Source: Meiothermus luteus
GTDB lineage: Bacteria; Deinococcota; Deinococci; Deinococcales; Thermaceae
DNA: 39,452 bases
Reading direction: 5' to 3'
NCBI RefSeq assembly: GCF_003574085.1
Contig: NZ_QWKZ01000013.1
Span: forward strand, 1 to 39,452
Under the pieces are notes generated by a model. The model was not told where the DNA came from and ran no database searches. It saw only the letters and a list, made by a program, of their open reading frames with translations. The position numbers and the translations under genes are program-made. Positions 10,075 to 20,977 of this stretch are shown in pieces. Each line of letters begins with the position of its first letter. Within the stretch, counting starts at the first letter, position 1.

Positions 10075-10623
10075 TCATTTAGGCACACGGTAGCGAACCA
10101 GGTCAACCGTGGCCCCGTCCAGCGTGGCGTACCGGACCACCCCTACCCCAGGCGCGAAGTAGACCTCCATCACCTGGCTGCCCCCCCCGCTCGTCACGGT
10201 GGAGATGCGGATTACATAAGCGTTGAAGCGGCCCGCCGGAACGCTTACCCCCTCAATCCGCAAGACCTTGCCCACAAGGGCCACGCTCTGGCCCCCAAAC
10301 CGGCTTCGCCCCCCCCACTCCTGGCCTAGCTCCAGGGGCGGGGGTGGGTAGAGCAACAAAGGGGGTTCGTAGCGCTGCACCGATGGGCCTATGACCAGCC
10401 CCTCGAGCCACACCCCCTCTGGGGTGTACCGGAGCAGGTCCGCGCTCACCGGCTGGCCCACCAGCCGCCGCTCCAAAAACAACGCCCCCCCTTGCTCGCG
10501 GGTGAAGACCTGCTCCATCCCTGTGGAGTAGGTCCACGAGTAGCCGACCCCGTGGGGGTAGTAGCCCGGGGAGAAGGCCATCCCCGAGCAGAGGAGCAGG
10601 CCCAAAGCCAAAAACCGCCCCAT
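10075..10623 (-). CDS. Secreted protein of unknown function
   Basis: The 182-aa product has a signal peptide of about 16 residues (MGRFLALGLLLCSGMAFS) and a beta-rich body. The end has a YFAPGVGVVRYATLDGATVDLVRY segment, a pattern common in exported or lipid-linked proteins of the DUF3108/LolA-like beta type. There is no lipobox at the expected place (the Cys in LLCSGM could be an imperfect one). It lies in a run from proC to rpiA, with 5 bp to proC. I do not recognise a specific function. Confidence 0.75.
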   Translation of the reverse strand: MGRFLALGLLLCSGMAFSPGYYPHGVGYSWTYSTGMEQVFTREQGGALFLERRLVGQPVSADLLRYTPEGVWLEGLVIGPSVQRYEPPLLLYPPPPLELGQEWGGRSRFGGQSVALVGKVLRIEGVSVPAGRFNAYVIRISTVTSGGGSQVMEVYFAPGVGVVRYATLDGATVDLVRYRVPK

Positions 10624-10628
10624 GGCCC

Positions 10629-11417
10629 TTATACCCCGTCCTCCCGGCCCAGGGCCTGCCCCCGCTGGGTGGCCGCCTCCACCGCCTCTATGAACGCTGC
10701 CCGCACCCCCCGGGCCTCCAGCGCGGCCAGGCCATAAATGGTGGTACCCCCCGGGCTGCTCACCTCATCCTTGAGGACCGCGGGGTGCTTTCTGCGCAGA
10801 AGCTCCCCGGTAGCGATGAGCACATCAGCCGCTAGGCGAAGCGCCTGGGCCCGGGGAAGGCCCTGCTTGACCCCCCCATCGGCCAGGGCCTCGGCCACCA
10901 CCGCGATATAGGCTGGCGCCGAGGCGGACATCCCCGTGAAGGCGTCAAAAAGCCGCTCGGGTAACTCATAGACATCGCCCACGGTGGCAAAGAGCTGCCG
11001 GGTAAAGGCCAGATCCCCAGCCTCTTCAGCCTCACGCGGGCCGGTAATGGCGGTGGAGCTCTTGCCGATGGTGGCCGCTAGATTGGGCATGCAGCGCACC
11101 ACCCGCCGGGTGCCCAGGCGGCGGGAAAGAATGGCGGTGGAAACCCCAGCCATGATGGAGATGTAACCCACGTTGGGGTGGGCTACCTGCGGAGCCAGAG
11201 CCGCGATGTCCTTTGGCTGAACGCTTAGCAAAACCCGCTCGGCGTACCGAAGGTCGGGCAGGCTCAGGGGCCGGGTACCGGTCTCCCTAGCCACCTCCAG
11301 GGTGCGCTCAGGGGTGTCTAGGACACCAATATCCTCTGGAGAGAGCATTCCTGACCGCAAAATCCCGTCCAGGATGCTCCGCCCCATTTTCCCCACCCCC
11401 ACAATCGCCAACTTCAT
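10629..11417 (-). CDS. proC: Pyrroline-5-carboxylate reductase
   Basis: ProC reduces pyrroline-5-carboxylate to proline with NAD(P)H. The 262 residues start [16 protein letters not shown] with the Rossmann GxGxMG. They contain the family segment [15 protein letters not shown] and, near the C-terminus, [37 protein letters not shown] 11417 gives the normal start; an upstream in-frame extension is non-homologous. TTGCCA / TAGACT lies immediately upstream with only 7 nt from -10 to ATG, so the message is probably leaderless. The gene is divergent from tsaB. Confidence 0.96.
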   Translation of the reverse strand: MKLAIVGVGKMGRSILDGILRSGMLSPEDIGVLDTPERTLEVARETGTRPLSLPDLRYAERVLLSVQPKDIAALAPQVAHPNVGYISIMAGVSTAILSRRLGTRRVVRCMPNLAATIGKSSTAITGPREAEEAGDLAFTRQLFATVGDVYELPERLFDAFTGMSASAPAYIAVVAEALADGGVKQGLPRAQALRLAADVLIATGELLRRKHPAVLKDEVSSPGGTTIYGLAALEARGVRAAFIEAVEAATQRGQALGREDGV

Positions 11418-11424
11418 GGCCCCA

Positions 11425-11454
11425 AGTCTAAGGAGCCACGGGGAGGCTTGGCAA
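11425..11454 (-). promoter_or_regulatory. Leaderless promoter of proC
   Basis: TTGCCA (11449-11454), 18-bp spacer, TAGACT (11425-11430) on the minus strand. The -10 ends 7 nt before the proC ATG, and no Shine-Dalgarno is present. Confidence 0.6.
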
Positions 11455-11476
11455 CACGCCGCCATCCCTCCAGCGC

Positions 11477-11485
11477 TGCTATACT
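11477..11485 (+). promoter_or_regulatory. Extended -10 promoter of tsaB
   Basis: TGCTATACT (extended -10) ends 4 nt before ATG 11490 and 7 nt before GTG 11493. A leaderless start at GTG 11493 would fit the usual start-site distance better. Confidence 0.55.
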
Positions 11486-11489
11486 GCAC

Positions 11490-12023
11490 ATGGTGCGCGT
11501 ACTGGCCCTAGATACCGCTACCCCTTACCTCGTGCTGGGCCTGCCCCACGCGGAGCGGGCCCTGCGGCTGGAGCGCCGCCACGCCGAGGTGCTGTGGGCG
11601 GAGCTGGAGCAGTTTTTAGAGGAGGCCCAAACCCCCCTGGAGTCCCTTCAGGGCATCGCGGTGGGGCGGGGACCGGGCTCTTACACCGGGCTTCGGGTAG
11701 GCATCGCTGCTGGGCTGGGGCTGGGCCGCGGACGGGCGCTCCCGGTGGTGGGGGTGGACACCTTGGCCGGGGTAGCCCTGCGCTACCAGGGCACGGTTAC
11801 GGTGGCCCACCAAGCCCGGGGTGAGTGGGTCTACGCGGCCGTCTACCGCCTGAGGGGGCAGCAGGCGATTCCCGTTGCCCCCCCAGGCCGGGTCCGCCGG
11901 GCGGAGCTAGAGCCCCAAGGCCTGCTGGTGCTGGACGAACCTCCTTCGGGGCGGGCCCTGGCCCAGTTGGGCGTCGCCCGGCTGCAAAGCGGGGCGCGCG
12001 GGGTAGAGCCGCTGTACCTATGA
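11490..12023 (+). CDS. tsaB: tRNA t6A biosynthesis protein TsaB
   Basis: TsaB is the ASKHA-fold partner of TsaD in making threonylcarbamoyladenosine at tRNA position 37. The 177 residues start (M)[16 protein letters not shown] and carry the family motif [21 protein letters not shown]. It is short for the family (about 185-230) at the C-terminus. Two starts are possible: ATG 11490 or the next codon, GTG 11493, which gives MRVLALDTA and fits the promoter spacing. Its stop overlaps the next start (ATGA), so it is coupled to the RsmC-like gene. Confidence 0.92.
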   Translation: MVRVLALDTATPYLVLGLPHAERALRLERRHAEVLWAELEQFLEEAQTPLESLQGIAVGRGPGSYTGLRVGIAAGLGLGRGRALPVVGVDTLAGVALRYQGTVTVAHQARGEWVYAAVYRLRGQQAIPVAPPGRVRRAELEPQGLLVLDEPPSGRALAQLGVARLQSGARGVEPLYL

Positions 12024-13120
12024 CCCTGGAAGCCTACCACACCCTGCGGCCCTTTGCGGTCGTTGGGGAGCAGCTTTTCGTCAAGGCTGGGGCCAGGGGG
12101 CTAGACGACCCAGCCTACGAGCTCCTGGCGCAAAGCCTAGAACCCTACGGGGAAGAGGCCTTAGACCTGAACCCCGGGGTTGGCCGGGTCACCTTGGCCT
12201 TGCTGCAACAGGGCCTCAGGGTGCGGGCCATTGAAACCTCCCGGGCGGCCCTGCGCTGCTTGGAGGCCGGGCTGGCCAAACGGGCCCAGGTCGTCCGAGG
12301 GCTTCCTTGGGAAATCCCCAGCGAAAGCGCAGACACGGTGGCCATGGTCCTCCCAGCCGAGCGGGGAACCCGCTATGTGGAGCTATCCCTGCTGGGGGCG
12401 GCCCGGGCGCTGCGGAAAGGCGGACGGCTTTACATCGCCGGCAAAAAGAACAAGGGCTTTGACTACTACTTCCGCCTGGCCCGGGAAATCCTGGGTTTTG
12501 GCGTGCTGATCGAGCGAAAAGGGCCGTTTCGGGTGGCCGCCTTAGAAAAAGAGAAACCCGCCCCACCCCTACCCCCAGCCTGGGGATCGTTTAGCTGCCG
12601 GGTGCGGGGCAAGACCCTGGAATTCGCCTACCTGCCTGGGGTTTTCTCCGCAGGCGGGCTGGACCCAGGCAGCGCTTTGCTGTTGGAAAACCTGGAGGGC
12701 GACCTGGGCCAGGTGCTTGACCTAGGGGCCGGCTATGGGGCCCTCAGCCTGCCCCTGGTGGGCTGGGCAGAGGGTTTGGTTCTGCTCGAGGACGACTGGC
12801 CCAGCGTGCTCTCAGCGGAGCGCAACCTGGGGGCACAGGCCACCGTGCTGCACTCCGATGTGGATGAGGCCTTGACAGAAGGGCGCACCTTCGCTACTAT
12901 TGTGACGAACCCCCCGTTCCACGTGGGGGGGCTTGTTGTGTTAGAAACTGCTACTGCGTTCATTGAAGCCGCCTACGCCCGCCTAGAGAGGGGCGGGAAG
13001 TTTTATCTGGTGGCCAATCGCTTTTTGCCTTACGAGCGCCTGCTGCAAGACCGCTTCGGTCGGGTGCGCACCCTGGCCGCCAACAGCCACAAGGTTCTTT
13101 TAGCCCAAAAGCTCGGCTAG
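12020..13120 (+). CDS. rsmC: RsmC/RlmG-like rRNA guanine-N2 methyltransferase
   Basis: This 366-residue protein has two methyltransferase-like domains, as in RsmC/RlmG enzymes that make m2G in rRNA. The N-terminal copy is degenerate ([15 protein letters not shown] near 47, no NPPY). The C-terminal copy is intact, with DLGAGYG at 234-240 for AdoMet and the catalytic NPPFH at 297-301. T. thermophilus has a related duplicated enzyme acting on 16S rRNA. It is placed between tsaB (4-bp overlap) and rpoD (about 28 bp), suggesting a translation-related operon. The exact target base cannot be read from sequence. Confidence 0.85.
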   Translation: MTLEAYHTLRPFAVVGEQLFVKAGARGLDDPAYELLAQSLEPYGEEALDLNPGVGRVTLALLQQGLRVRAIETSRAALRCLEAGLAKRAQVVRGLPWEIPSESADTVAMVLPAERGTRYVELSLLGAARALRKGGRLYIAGKKNKGFDYYFRLAREILGFGVLIERKGPFRVAALEKEKPAPPLPPAWGSFSCRVRGKTLEFAYLPGVFSAGGLDPGSALLLENLEGDLGQVLDLGAGYGALSLPLVGWAEGLVLLEDDWPSVLSAERNLGAQATVLHSDVDEALTEGRTFATIVTNPPFHVGGLVVLETATAFIEAAYARLERGGKFYLVANRFLPYERLLQDRFGRVRTLAANSHKVLLAQKLG

Positions 13121-13148
13121 ACAAAGCCAGCCCAGGGAGGTGAACCGT

Positions 13149-14693
<1,545 letters not shown>

Positions 14694-14703
14694 AAAGCCC
14701 TGC

Positions 14704-15783
14704 TCAGCGGGTACGGGTCACTTTTGTCAGGTGCCGCGGGGCGTCGGGGTCCAGCCCCCGGGCCACGGCAAGCTGAGCGGCGAAGGGATAAAAAGCCTGG
14801 GCGGCCAGGATCGGGTCCAGCACTGGATGGAGCCGACCCGGCAGGGGCAATGGGGTGTGGGCCAGCGCCAGGGCCTCAGCCTCGGTGGAGACCACCAGGA
14901 GGTGGCCCCCCTTGCCCCGCAGGGCCTCCAGGAGTTCCAGCATCCCCGGAAAAGGCTTGTCCCGGGGGACCAGTGCCAACAAGGGGAAGTCGGGCTCCAC
15001 CAGGGCCACCGGTCCGTGTAAAAGCTCAGCCCCAGAAAGGGCCTCAGCATGAAAGGCGCAGGTTTCCTTGAGCTTCAGGGCCAGCTCGTGGGCCACCGCA
15101 AAGGCGTAGCCACGGCCCACCACCAAGCCGTTTTCGGCCGCCAGGAGGAGCTCGAGGCCGGCCTGCCAATCCACCTCCAGGGCCCTGTGCAAGGCTTCGG
15201 GCAGCTTTTCCAAGGCCTCCTTGAGCTCCCGGTCCTCGGTCCAGGCCGCCACCACCTGGACCAAGGTGGCCAGGGCTGCCAGGTAGCTTTTGGTGGCCGC
15301 CACCGCCTTCTCCGGCCCGGCCCACAGGGGCAAGACCACCTCAGCGGCCTGGGCCAAGGGGGAGTCCACCTGGTTCACCAGGGCCAGGGTCAGGGCCCCG
15401 TCGCGCCGGGCCTGGCGGGTTACCTCCACCAGGTCGGGGCTCTGGCCCGACTGGGAAACCGCGATGAGCAAAGCCCGCAGCACCGAGAGGCGCTGCCCAT
15501 AGACGGTGTAGACCGAAGGGAGTACCGAAGAGCAGACCAGACCCAAACGACCCTCAATCAGGTACTTTCCGAAAAGCGCGGCGTGGTCAGAGCTGCCTCG
15601 AGCCACCGTAAGCGCGAAGGGCGGGGGGTGGCGGCGCAAGAAGGTGCCCAGCAGCTCCACCTCGCTCCGATTCTCCCGCAAAGCCCGCTCCACCGCCGAA
15701 GGGGCCTGGCGGGCCTCTTCCACCATCTGGGTATTCACAACGCTCACACCCAGGATTGTCGCACGTCTTTGGCCCGCCGTCAC
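14704..15783 (-). CDS. SIS-domain sugar isomerase/deaminase (GlmS C-terminal-like)
   Basis: The 359 residues form two SIS domains like the isomerase half of GlmS, with no glutaminase domain. Landmarks are ARGSSDHAALFGKYLIE, SQSGQSPDLVEV (sugar-phosphate loop), ATKSYLAAL and the second-domain KLKETCAFHAEALSGAELLHGP. With nagA directly upstream, a type II glucosamine-6-phosphate deaminase (NagB-II/AgaS-like) is the likely role, giving fructose 6-phosphate. The GTG at 15783 overlaps the nagA stop (GTGA). An internal ATG at 15726 (MVEEARQAPSAV) gives a more family-like N-terminus and may be the real start. Confidence 0.85.
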   Translation of the reverse strand: MTAGQRRATILGVSVVNTQMVEEARQAPSAVERALRENRSEVELLGTFLRRHPPPFALTVARGSSDHAALFGKYLIEGRLGLVCSSVLPSVYTVYGQRLSVLRALLIAVSQSGQSPDLVEVTRQARRDGALTLALVNQVDSPLAQAAEVVLPLWAGPEKAVAATKSYLAALATLVQVVAAWTEDRELKEALEKLPEALHRALEVDWQAGLELLLAAENGLVVGRGYAFAVAHELALKLKETCAFHAEALSGAELLHGPVALVEPDFPLLALVPRDKPFPGMLELLEALRGKGGHLLVVSTEAEALALAHTPLPLPGRLHPVLDPILAAQAFYPFAAQLAVARGLDPDAPRHLTKVTRTR

Positions 15784-16871
15784 GCCCGCAGAACAGGCCG
15801 ACCAGCGATATAGACCTCCTCTAAGTCAAAATTCTCCCCCAGAACAAGCATATCCGCAGGTCCCCCTACCGCCAGCCCCTCGGCTAGCCCCAGGTAGCGG
15901 GCCGGCCGAAGCGCGGTCATGGCCACCGCCTCCTCTAGAGGGAAGCCCCAGCGGAGCAGGTTCCGCAGGGCCTGGTGCTGGGTCAGGGTACTCCCGGCCA
16001 GGGTACCGTCGGGAAGAAACACCCCCTCCGCCCGCCGGACCACCCGAAGCCGCCCCAGCCGGTACTCCCCCTCCGGCATCCCAGCGGCGGCCACCGCATC
16101 GGTGACTGCGTAGACCTGGGGCAAAGCCCGGGCCAACAGCCGGAGCACCGCTGGATGCAGGTGCAGGCCATCTGGGATTACCTCGGCCCAAAGGCCGCGC
16201 TCCAGCGCCAGCCCCACCACCCCAGGCGCGCGGTGGTGCAGGGGGGACATGGCGTTGAACAGATGGGTAAAGCCCTCTGCTCCGGCCTCTAGGGCGGCTC
16301 GAGCCTCCTCGTAGGTGGCCCGGGTGTGGCCCTGCTGTACCCGGACCCCTCTGGCCCGCAAGAAGGCGATGAGCTCCAGGGCGCCGGGCAGCTCAGGGGC
16401 CAGGGTAACCACCCGGATGGGGGCCAAGGCCAGCAGGCGCTCCATCCACCCCAGATCGGGCAAGCGGGGGTAGGGCGGCTGGGCCCCCAGCCGCTCGGGG
16501 TGGATAAAGGGACCCTCGAGGTGCACCCCCACCACCCGGGCCTCGCCGGGCCGCGGGTCCTGCATCACCGCCCGAACCCCCAGCAAAGCGGCCTCGAGGT
16601 CCTCCCAAGGCGCCGTTGCGGTGGTGGCCAGGAGGGCGGTGGTGCCGTGCTGGGCATGAAAGCGGGCCACCTGGCGCAACGCCGCCTCACCCCCCATCAC
16701 ATCAGCCCCACCCCCTCCGTGCACGTGGAGGTCCACAAACCCTGGCAGAATGTGGCGCACCGGGTGGCTCGAGGACCCCAGCGGTACAATCGCCCGAACC
16801 AGGGCATCAAACTCCACCCGGGCGTAAAGGCGTCGCCCCGAGGCAAAAACCAGCCCCTCTAAAAGCCTCAT
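15780..16871 (-). CDS. nagA: N-acetylglucosamine-6-phosphate deacetylase
   Basis: NagA removes acetate from GlcNAc-6-phosphate during amino-sugar or cell-wall recycling. The 363-aa amidohydrolase has the metal HVH (49-51) in GFVDLHVHGGGG, HLEGPF with E119, GHTRATYEEA, THLFNAMSPLHHR, and catalytic Asp in VTDAVAAAGMPEG, followed by GSTLTQHQALRNLL. ATG 16871 overlaps the DUF4127 stop (ATGA), and its own stop overlaps the SIS gene start, so the three genes form one tightly coupled unit. A longer upstream frame is non-homologous. Confidence 0.94.
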   Translation of the reverse strand: MRLLEGLVFASGRRLYARVEFDALVRAIVPLGSSSHPVRHILPGFVDLHVHGGGGADVMGGEAALRQVARFHAQHGTTALLATTATAPWEDLEAALLGVRAVMQDPRPGEARVVGVHLEGPFIHPERLGAQPPYPRLPDLGWMERLLALAPIRVVTLAPELPGALELIAFLRARGVRVQQGHTRATYEEARAALEAGAEGFTHLFNAMSPLHHRAPGVVGLALERGLWAEVIPDGLHLHPAVLRLLARALPQVYAVTDAVAAAGMPEGEYRLGRLRVVRRAEGVFLPDGTLAGSTLTQHQALRNLLRWGFPLEEAVAMTALRPARYLGLAEGLAVGGPADMLVLGENFDLEEVYIAGRPVLRA

Positions 16872-18418
16872 TCCTCCCCTTCCCGCAGCAGACGCCAGGA
16901 CAAGCGCAGCCCCGAGAGGTCTGGGCCGTACAGCCTGGGGGCGCCCCACTCCAGCTTTACCCCGGGCAGGCTGGGGGCGAAAAAGCGCTGCCACAACCCC
17001 TGGGCCAAAGGGGCCAGGCGCTGGGCCACCAGCCGCTCAGCGGCCCACAGGAAATCACCCAACCCGCCATCCGAGGGCGGCCCGCCCAGCTCACGCGAAA
17101 GCTCGGCCTCCACCTCTGGCCGCACCCGGCTGGCGTAGAGCCAGTCCTCCACCAGCCGAAGGAAGTGGGCCTCGGCCAAGGGCACCGGGTCATCACCGAA
17201 GAGAGCGCAGACCCCTGCCGCCAAAGCGCTGCCCAGGCTGTTGGCCGCGCTCCCCCAAGCGGAAAAGCCGGCCAGCCCAGGCAGGCTGAGGGAGGGCAGC
17301 AAAAGCTGCACGAAGCGGTGTTCGGCCTGCCCGTAGTAGGCCAGGTCGGCCACCGTTACCATCCGTCCTGTGGCCTGGTCGGCTACCAGCCGATCCACCA
17401 GCTCCGGCAGGTAGCGCTCGGGGGTGTCTACCCCCTCATAGTCGGGCTGGCGCAGCCCCTGGCGAAGGGCCGGAGCGTTCACCGCCAAAACCAGGTCAGC
17501 CTCCTCTAGCGAGCCCACCCGCACCCCCCCCAGGGCCCGAAGCTGGGCCCTGACCAGCCCCCCCAGGCTCCGGTCCTGGAAGAGGAGTTCGGCCTGCTCG
17601 GCCCGCGCGCTGGGGTAACGCAGCAGCACCTTGGTCTTCCGTCCGGCCTGCTGCAGCAGGGCTCGAGCCAACAGGAGGAGCGGCGCCTCGCCCCCACCCG
17701 GGTAGAGGTCGGCCTCCCCCCAAAGCCCCAGCTCGTCCAGACGGGCCGAGAGCCGGCGGGCTTCCTGGTGGGGCAGGCCATAGGGGGTGGGGTTGTCCAG
17801 GGTCAGGGCCAGGTACTCCAAGACCCCCGCGTGGAGCAGGTCTATGGCCGCCTGGTGCAGGGCGTGGACGCGCTCCCGGGCCTGCAGCCAAAGCTGCAGG
17901 GCCTCCTTGGAAAGGTGCAGCCTGGCCCGGTCCAGCTCGGTCAGGGCCTCCCGGGTATCCTTGCCCACCGCCTGCAGCCGCTCTAGGCGGTCGGCCCACT
18001 CGGAGAAACGCGCCCGCATCGGGTCCACGGAGGACGAAGAGCTTCCAAAGAACGGGTTGGGTTGGGCCACCGCAGGCCCCACCACCCCATGGGCCAGAAT
18101 GCGCAGGTGGGGGTAGCTGCGCTTAAGGTCGCGCAGCACCTCGAGCCGGGCCAACACCTCCTCTACCCCACCGGGGGCCTCCTGAGCAGGGTTCACCCCC
18201 AGGCAAAGGGCCTCCAAAGAGACCAGGGCCACATCCGCCGCCGGGGCCTCCCGCCACAGCCACTCGGCCAGGGCCATGAGGTGGCCCGGCCCTTCCCCAT
18301 GACCCAGAAGCTCCGCCGTAGGCACGTGCAGCACGAGGCCAGCCGCCCGGGCCAGCACCTGAGGAAACTCCAGGTGCACTGGATGAAGGCCCGAAGGCAG
18401 CAACAGCACGCGCCGCAT
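16868..18418 (-). CDS. DUF4127 family protein
   Basis: The 516-aa protein matches the DUF4127 family, whose biochemical role I do not know. Family landmarks are the N-terminal VLLLPSGLHPVHLEFPQ, VPTAELLG, ADVALVSLEALCLG, the central LDNPTPYGLPHQEARRLSARL, and the C-terminal GRMVTVADLAYYGQAEHRF and FSAWGSAANSLGSALA region. The family's usual QDD and GADE positions read LDN and GGGE here, so this member is divergent. No signal peptide or membrane segment is seen. It is first in a three-gene coupled operon with nagA and the SIS gene, which points to amino-sugar or peptidoglycan-derived sugar metabolism. ATG 18418 follows GAGGAG. Confidence 0.8.
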   Translation of the reverse strand: MRRVLLLPSGLHPVHLEFPQVLARAAGLVLHVPTAELLGHGEGPGHLMALAEWLWREAPAADVALVSLEALCLGVNPAQEAPGGVEEVLARLEVLRDLKRSYPHLRILAHGVVGPAVAQPNPFFGSSSSSVDPMRARFSEWADRLERLQAVGKDTREALTELDRARLHLSKEALQLWLQARERVHALHQAAIDLLHAGVLEYLALTLDNPTPYGLPHQEARRLSARLDELGLWGEADLYPGGGEAPLLLLARALLQQAGRKTKVLLRYPSARAEQAELLFQDRSLGGLVRAQLRALGGVRVGSLEEADLVLAVNAPALRQGLRQPDYEGVDTPERYLPELVDRLVADQATGRMVTVADLAYYGQAEHRFVQLLLPSLSLPGLAGFSAWGSAANSLGSALAAGVCALFGDDPVPLAEAHFLRLVEDWLYASRVRPEVEAELSRELGGPPSDGGLGDFLWAAERLVAQRLAPLAQGLWQRFFAPSLPGVKLEWGAPRLYGPDLSGLRLSWRLLREGEE

Positions 18419-18459
18419 AGCCAGCTCCTCACCAATCTACAGGCCCATTCCCACAGACG

Positions 18460-18484
18460 AAAAGGCCGGGTGGGCTGCCCGGCC
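18460..18484 (-). terminator. Intrinsic terminator after glpX
   Basis: GGCCGGG / CCCGGCC with a 7-nt loop is followed on the minus strand by TTTTCGTC. It separates glpX from the DUF4127 operon. A weak promoter for the latter (TTTTCG-18-TAGATT) may start right here. Confidence 0.7.
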
Positions 18485-18505
18485 AAAGGGCCCCTGCCCG
18501 CAGCC

Positions 18506-19492
18506 TCAGACCCGGATGTTCACCCGGGCCCCGCTTTCAAACAGGTGAATGGAGTCAATAAAGCGCACCACCCGGGTCTTGTAGCCCATCACGATGGAGT
18601 GGGTGCGGGCCCCACCGCCAAAGTAGCGCACCCCCTCCAGAAGCTCGCCATGGGTGATGCCGGTTGCCGAGAAGACGATCTGCTGACCGGGGGCCAGGTC
18701 GTTGGTGCGGTAGATTCTGTTCTCGTCTACCCCCATGGCCCGCAGGCGCTGGCGCTGCTCCTCGTTTTCCGGCAGGAAGCGCCCTTGTATCTCCCCCCCC
18801 ATGCACTTGAGGGCCGCAGCGGCCAGCACCCCCTCAGGGGCCCCCCCGCTGCCCATCATGGCGTGCACCCCGGTACCCCGCACGGCCACCGCCACCGCCG
18901 CCACCACATCGCCATCGGCGATGAGCTTGACCCTGGCCCCGGCCTGCCGCACCTCCTTGATGAGCCTTTCGTGCCGGGGCCTGTCCAAAATGACCACCAC
19001 CAGGTCCTCCACCTTGCGCTGCAAAGCGTCGGCGATGATGCGCAGGTTGGCCTCCACTGGGTAGTCCAGGCTGACCTTGCCCGCCGCCGGGGGGCCCACC
19101 ACCAGCTTCTGCATGTACATATCGGGGGCCCCCACCAGGCCCCCCTTTTCGCTGATGGCAATTACCGTGATGGCGTTGGGCAGGCCCTTAGCGGTGATGT
19201 TGGTGCCCTCCACCGGGTCCACCGCGATGTCCACCTCAGGCCCACCCCGCCCCAGCACCTCGCCGATGTAGAGCATGGGGGCCTCGTCCATCTCTCCCTC
19301 ACCGATGACCACCCGGCCCCGGATGGGCAGCTCCGAAAGGACCTGGCGCATAGCCTCGGTCCCGGCCGCGTCCACTGCCTCCTTATCCCCCATACCGGCC
19401 AGACGGCTTGCGGCCAGCGCGGCCTGCTCCGTAACCCGGGCAATCTCGAGCACCAAAAGCCGCTCAATATCCATATCCACATTGACTTCCAT
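18506..19492 (-). CDS. glpX: Class II fructose-1,6-bisphosphatase
   Basis: GlpX hydrolyses fructose 1,6-bisphosphate to fructose 6-phosphate in gluconeogenesis. The 328 residues show the family pattern: [41 protein letters not shown] and VDPVEGTN for metal and phosphate, [28 protein letters not shown], and [11 protein letters not shown] near the end. The gene is preceded by a 59-bp gap with a hairpin and TAAGCT close to the ATG, and followed by a clear terminator, so it may be partly independent of hisIE. Confidence 0.96.
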   Translation of the reverse strand: MEVNVDMDIERLLVLEIARVTEQAALAASRLAGMGDKEAVDAAGTEAMRQVLSELPIRGRVVIGEGEMDEAPMLYIGEVLGRGGPEVDIAVDPVEGTNITAKGLPNAITVIAISEKGGLVGAPDMYMQKLVVGPPAAGKVSLDYPVEANLRIIADALQRKVEDLVVVILDRPRHERLIKEVRQAGARVKLIADGDVVAAVAVAVRGTGVHAMMGSGGAPEGVLAAAALKCMGGEIQGRFLPENEEQRQRLRAMGVDENRIYRTNDLAPGQQIVFSATGITHGELLEGVRYFGGGARTHSIVMGYKTRVVRFIDSIHLFESGARVNIRV

Positions 19493-19502
19493 ACCTCGAG
19501 CT

Positions 19503-19534
19503 TACCAGGCCCCGGCCCGGGTACAGGCCTGGTA
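19503..19534 (-). promoter_or_regulatory. Stem-loop between hisIE and glpX
   Basis: TACCAGGCC / GGCCTGGTA (9 bp) encloses a GC-rich 14-nt loop. There is no U-run, so it may be a weak or U-independent terminator or a processing site. TAAGCT (19496-19501) beside it is a possible -10 for glpX. Confidence 0.35.
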
Positions 19535-19551
19535 GCCCTTCCAAGGGTGCT

Positions 19552-20184
19552 TCAAGGCCGGTGGCGGCGCCAGAGGGTCTGGGCCAGGTCCGAAGGGGCA
19601 ACCCCCCGCTCGGCCAGGGCCAACAGCAGGTGAAAAACTAGGTCAGCAGCCTCCCAGAGCAGCGCCTCCTTTTCCGGGTTCTTGGCCGCAATGATGACCT
19701 CTCCAGCCTCCTCGCCCACCTTCTTCAGGATGCGGTCCAGCCCAGCCTGGTGCAGCTTGGCCACGTAGGAGCCCTCGGGCAACGAGGAGATTCGCTCCAA
19801 GATGGTCTGGTAAACTCTCTCCAGCACCTCCCCCAAGGGGGGATGGGAGGTGCTTTCCCCCAGGGGGTGGTGGAAGCAGCTTTCCGCCCCGGTGTGGCAG
19901 GCTGGCCCGTGGGGCACCACCCGGTACAAAACCGCGTCTTGGTCGCAGTCTAGAAGCACTTCCAGCACTTCTTGGGTGTAGCCCGAAGTCTGGCCCTTAA
20001 CCCAAAGCGCCTGGCGGCTGCGGCTGAAAAAGGTACTTCTACCGGTCCTCAGGGTCTCCTCTAGGGCCTCCCGGTTGGCGTAGGCCAGGGTCAGCACCCT
20101 CCCCGTATGGGCGTCTTGGACCACCACCGGAACCAGGCCGTCGGCACCGAAGCGAACCTCGTCCAGATTCATGCGGCTTAGCAT
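19552..20184 (-). CDS. hisIE: Bifunctional phosphoribosyl-AMP cyclohydrolase / phosphoribosyl-ATP pyrophosphatase
   Basis: This enzyme does steps two and three of histidine synthesis. The N-terminal HisI domain (about 1-115) has LDCDQDAVL (metal Asp and Cys), PHGPACHTG and ESCF, so the zinc Cys set is intact. The C-terminal HisE domain (about 118-210) has the KKVGEEAGEVIIAAKN motif and AADLVFHLLLAL typical of the all-alpha pyrophosphatases. Starts at 20184 (MLSRMNLDE) or 20172 (MNLDE) are both possible. It is 5 bp after the hisF stop, so the two are co-transcribed. Confidence 0.95.
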   Translation of the reverse strand: MLSRMNLDEVRFGADGLVPVVVQDAHTGRVLTLAYANREALEETLRTGRSTFFSRSRQALWVKGQTSGYTQEVLEVLLDCDQDAVLYRVVPHGPACHTGAESCFHHPLGESTSHPPLGEVLERVYQTILERISSLPEGSYVAKLHQAGLDRILKKVGEEAGEVIIAAKNPEKEALLWEAADLVFHLLLALAERGVAPSDLAQTLWRRHRP

Positions 20185-20189
20185 ACCGC

Positions 20190-20945
20190 CTAGCGCCGAA
20201 CAGGAATGCCCCGCTGGGCCAGATAGGCCTTTAGCTCCGGGATGGCAACCTCCCCGAAGTGAAAGACGCTGGCCGCCAGGGCCGCGTCGGCCACACCCTC
20301 TTGGAGAACCTCCGCAAAGTGCTCCATGCGGCCAGCCCCGCCCGAGGCGATGACCGGCACCCCCACCACCGCCGAGACCGCGCGGCAGAGTTCCAGGTCA
20401 AAGCCATCCTTAGTACCGTCCCTATCCATGCTGGTCAGGAGAATCTCGCCGGCCCCAAGCGCTGCCCCTCGTTCGGCCCAGGCCACGGCGTCAAGCCCGG
20501 TAGGAACCCGCCCCCCGGCCACGTAGACCTCCCACGAGGGGCCCTTTCTGCGGGCGTCAATCGCCAGCACCACCGCCTGGCTGCCAAAGTGGTCGGCCAG
20601 TTCCTGGATAAGTTCGGGCCGCCTCACCGCAGCAGAGTTGAGCGAAACCTTGTCGGCTCCGGCCAAAAGCAGGGCTCGAGCGTCCTCCCGGCTGCGGACG
20701 CCCCCCCCTACCGTGAAAGGGATGAAGACCTGCTCGGCCACCTGGGCCGCAATGTCCAGCATGATCCCGCGCTCCTCGTAAGTCGCGCTTATGTCCAGGA
20801 AGACCAGCTCATCGGCCCCGGCCTGACCATAGGCCTTGGCGGCCTCTACCGGGTCACCCGCGTCGCGCAGGTTGACGAAGTTGACCCCCTTGACCACCCG
20901 TCCGGCGTGGACGTCCAAACAGGGAATGATGCGCCGGGCCAGCAC
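20190..20945 (-). CDS. hisF: Imidazole glycerol phosphate synthase subunit HisF
   Basis: HisF is the cyclase half of the HisFH enzyme, turning PRFAR and ammonia into imidazole glycerol phosphate and AICAR. The TIM barrel shows [30 protein letters not shown] (catalytic Asp in CLDV), FTVGGGVRS, the phosphate site and [15 protein letters not shown] with the second catalytic Asp, then ASGGAG. GTG at 20945 gives [12 protein letters not shown], the usual start (251 aa). An upstream TTG at 20981 overlaps the stop of the methyltransferase gene and would add 12 residues. hisH is not in the window. Confidence 0.94.
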   Translation of the reverse strand: MLARRIIPCLDVHAGRVVKGVNFVNLRDAGDPVEAAKAYGQAGADELVFLDISATYEERGIMLDIAAQVAEQVFIPFTVGGGVRSREDARALLLAGADKVSLNSAAVRRPELIQELADHFGSQAVVLAIDARRKGPSWEVYVAGGRVPTGLDAVAWAERGAALGAGEILLTSMDRDGTKDGFDLELCRAVSAVVGVPVIASGGAGRMEHFAEVLQEGVADAALAASVFHFGEVAIPELKAYLAQRGIPVRR

Positions 20946-20977
20946 GAGGGTGATTCTGGGGCCCAGGAGGCCACAGG

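Noticed and set aside
13140-13148. GTG 13140 as the rpoD start
   Set aside because: Its first base is part of the GGGAGG Shine-Dalgarno, so a ribosome could not use both; TTG 13149 has 8-nt spacing and a Thermus-like N-terminus.
18062-19633. Plus-strand frame of 523 aa crossing glpX and DUF4127
   Set aside because: It runs across two conserved minus-strand genes and a terminator, has low-complexity His/Pro/Gly composition and no motif.
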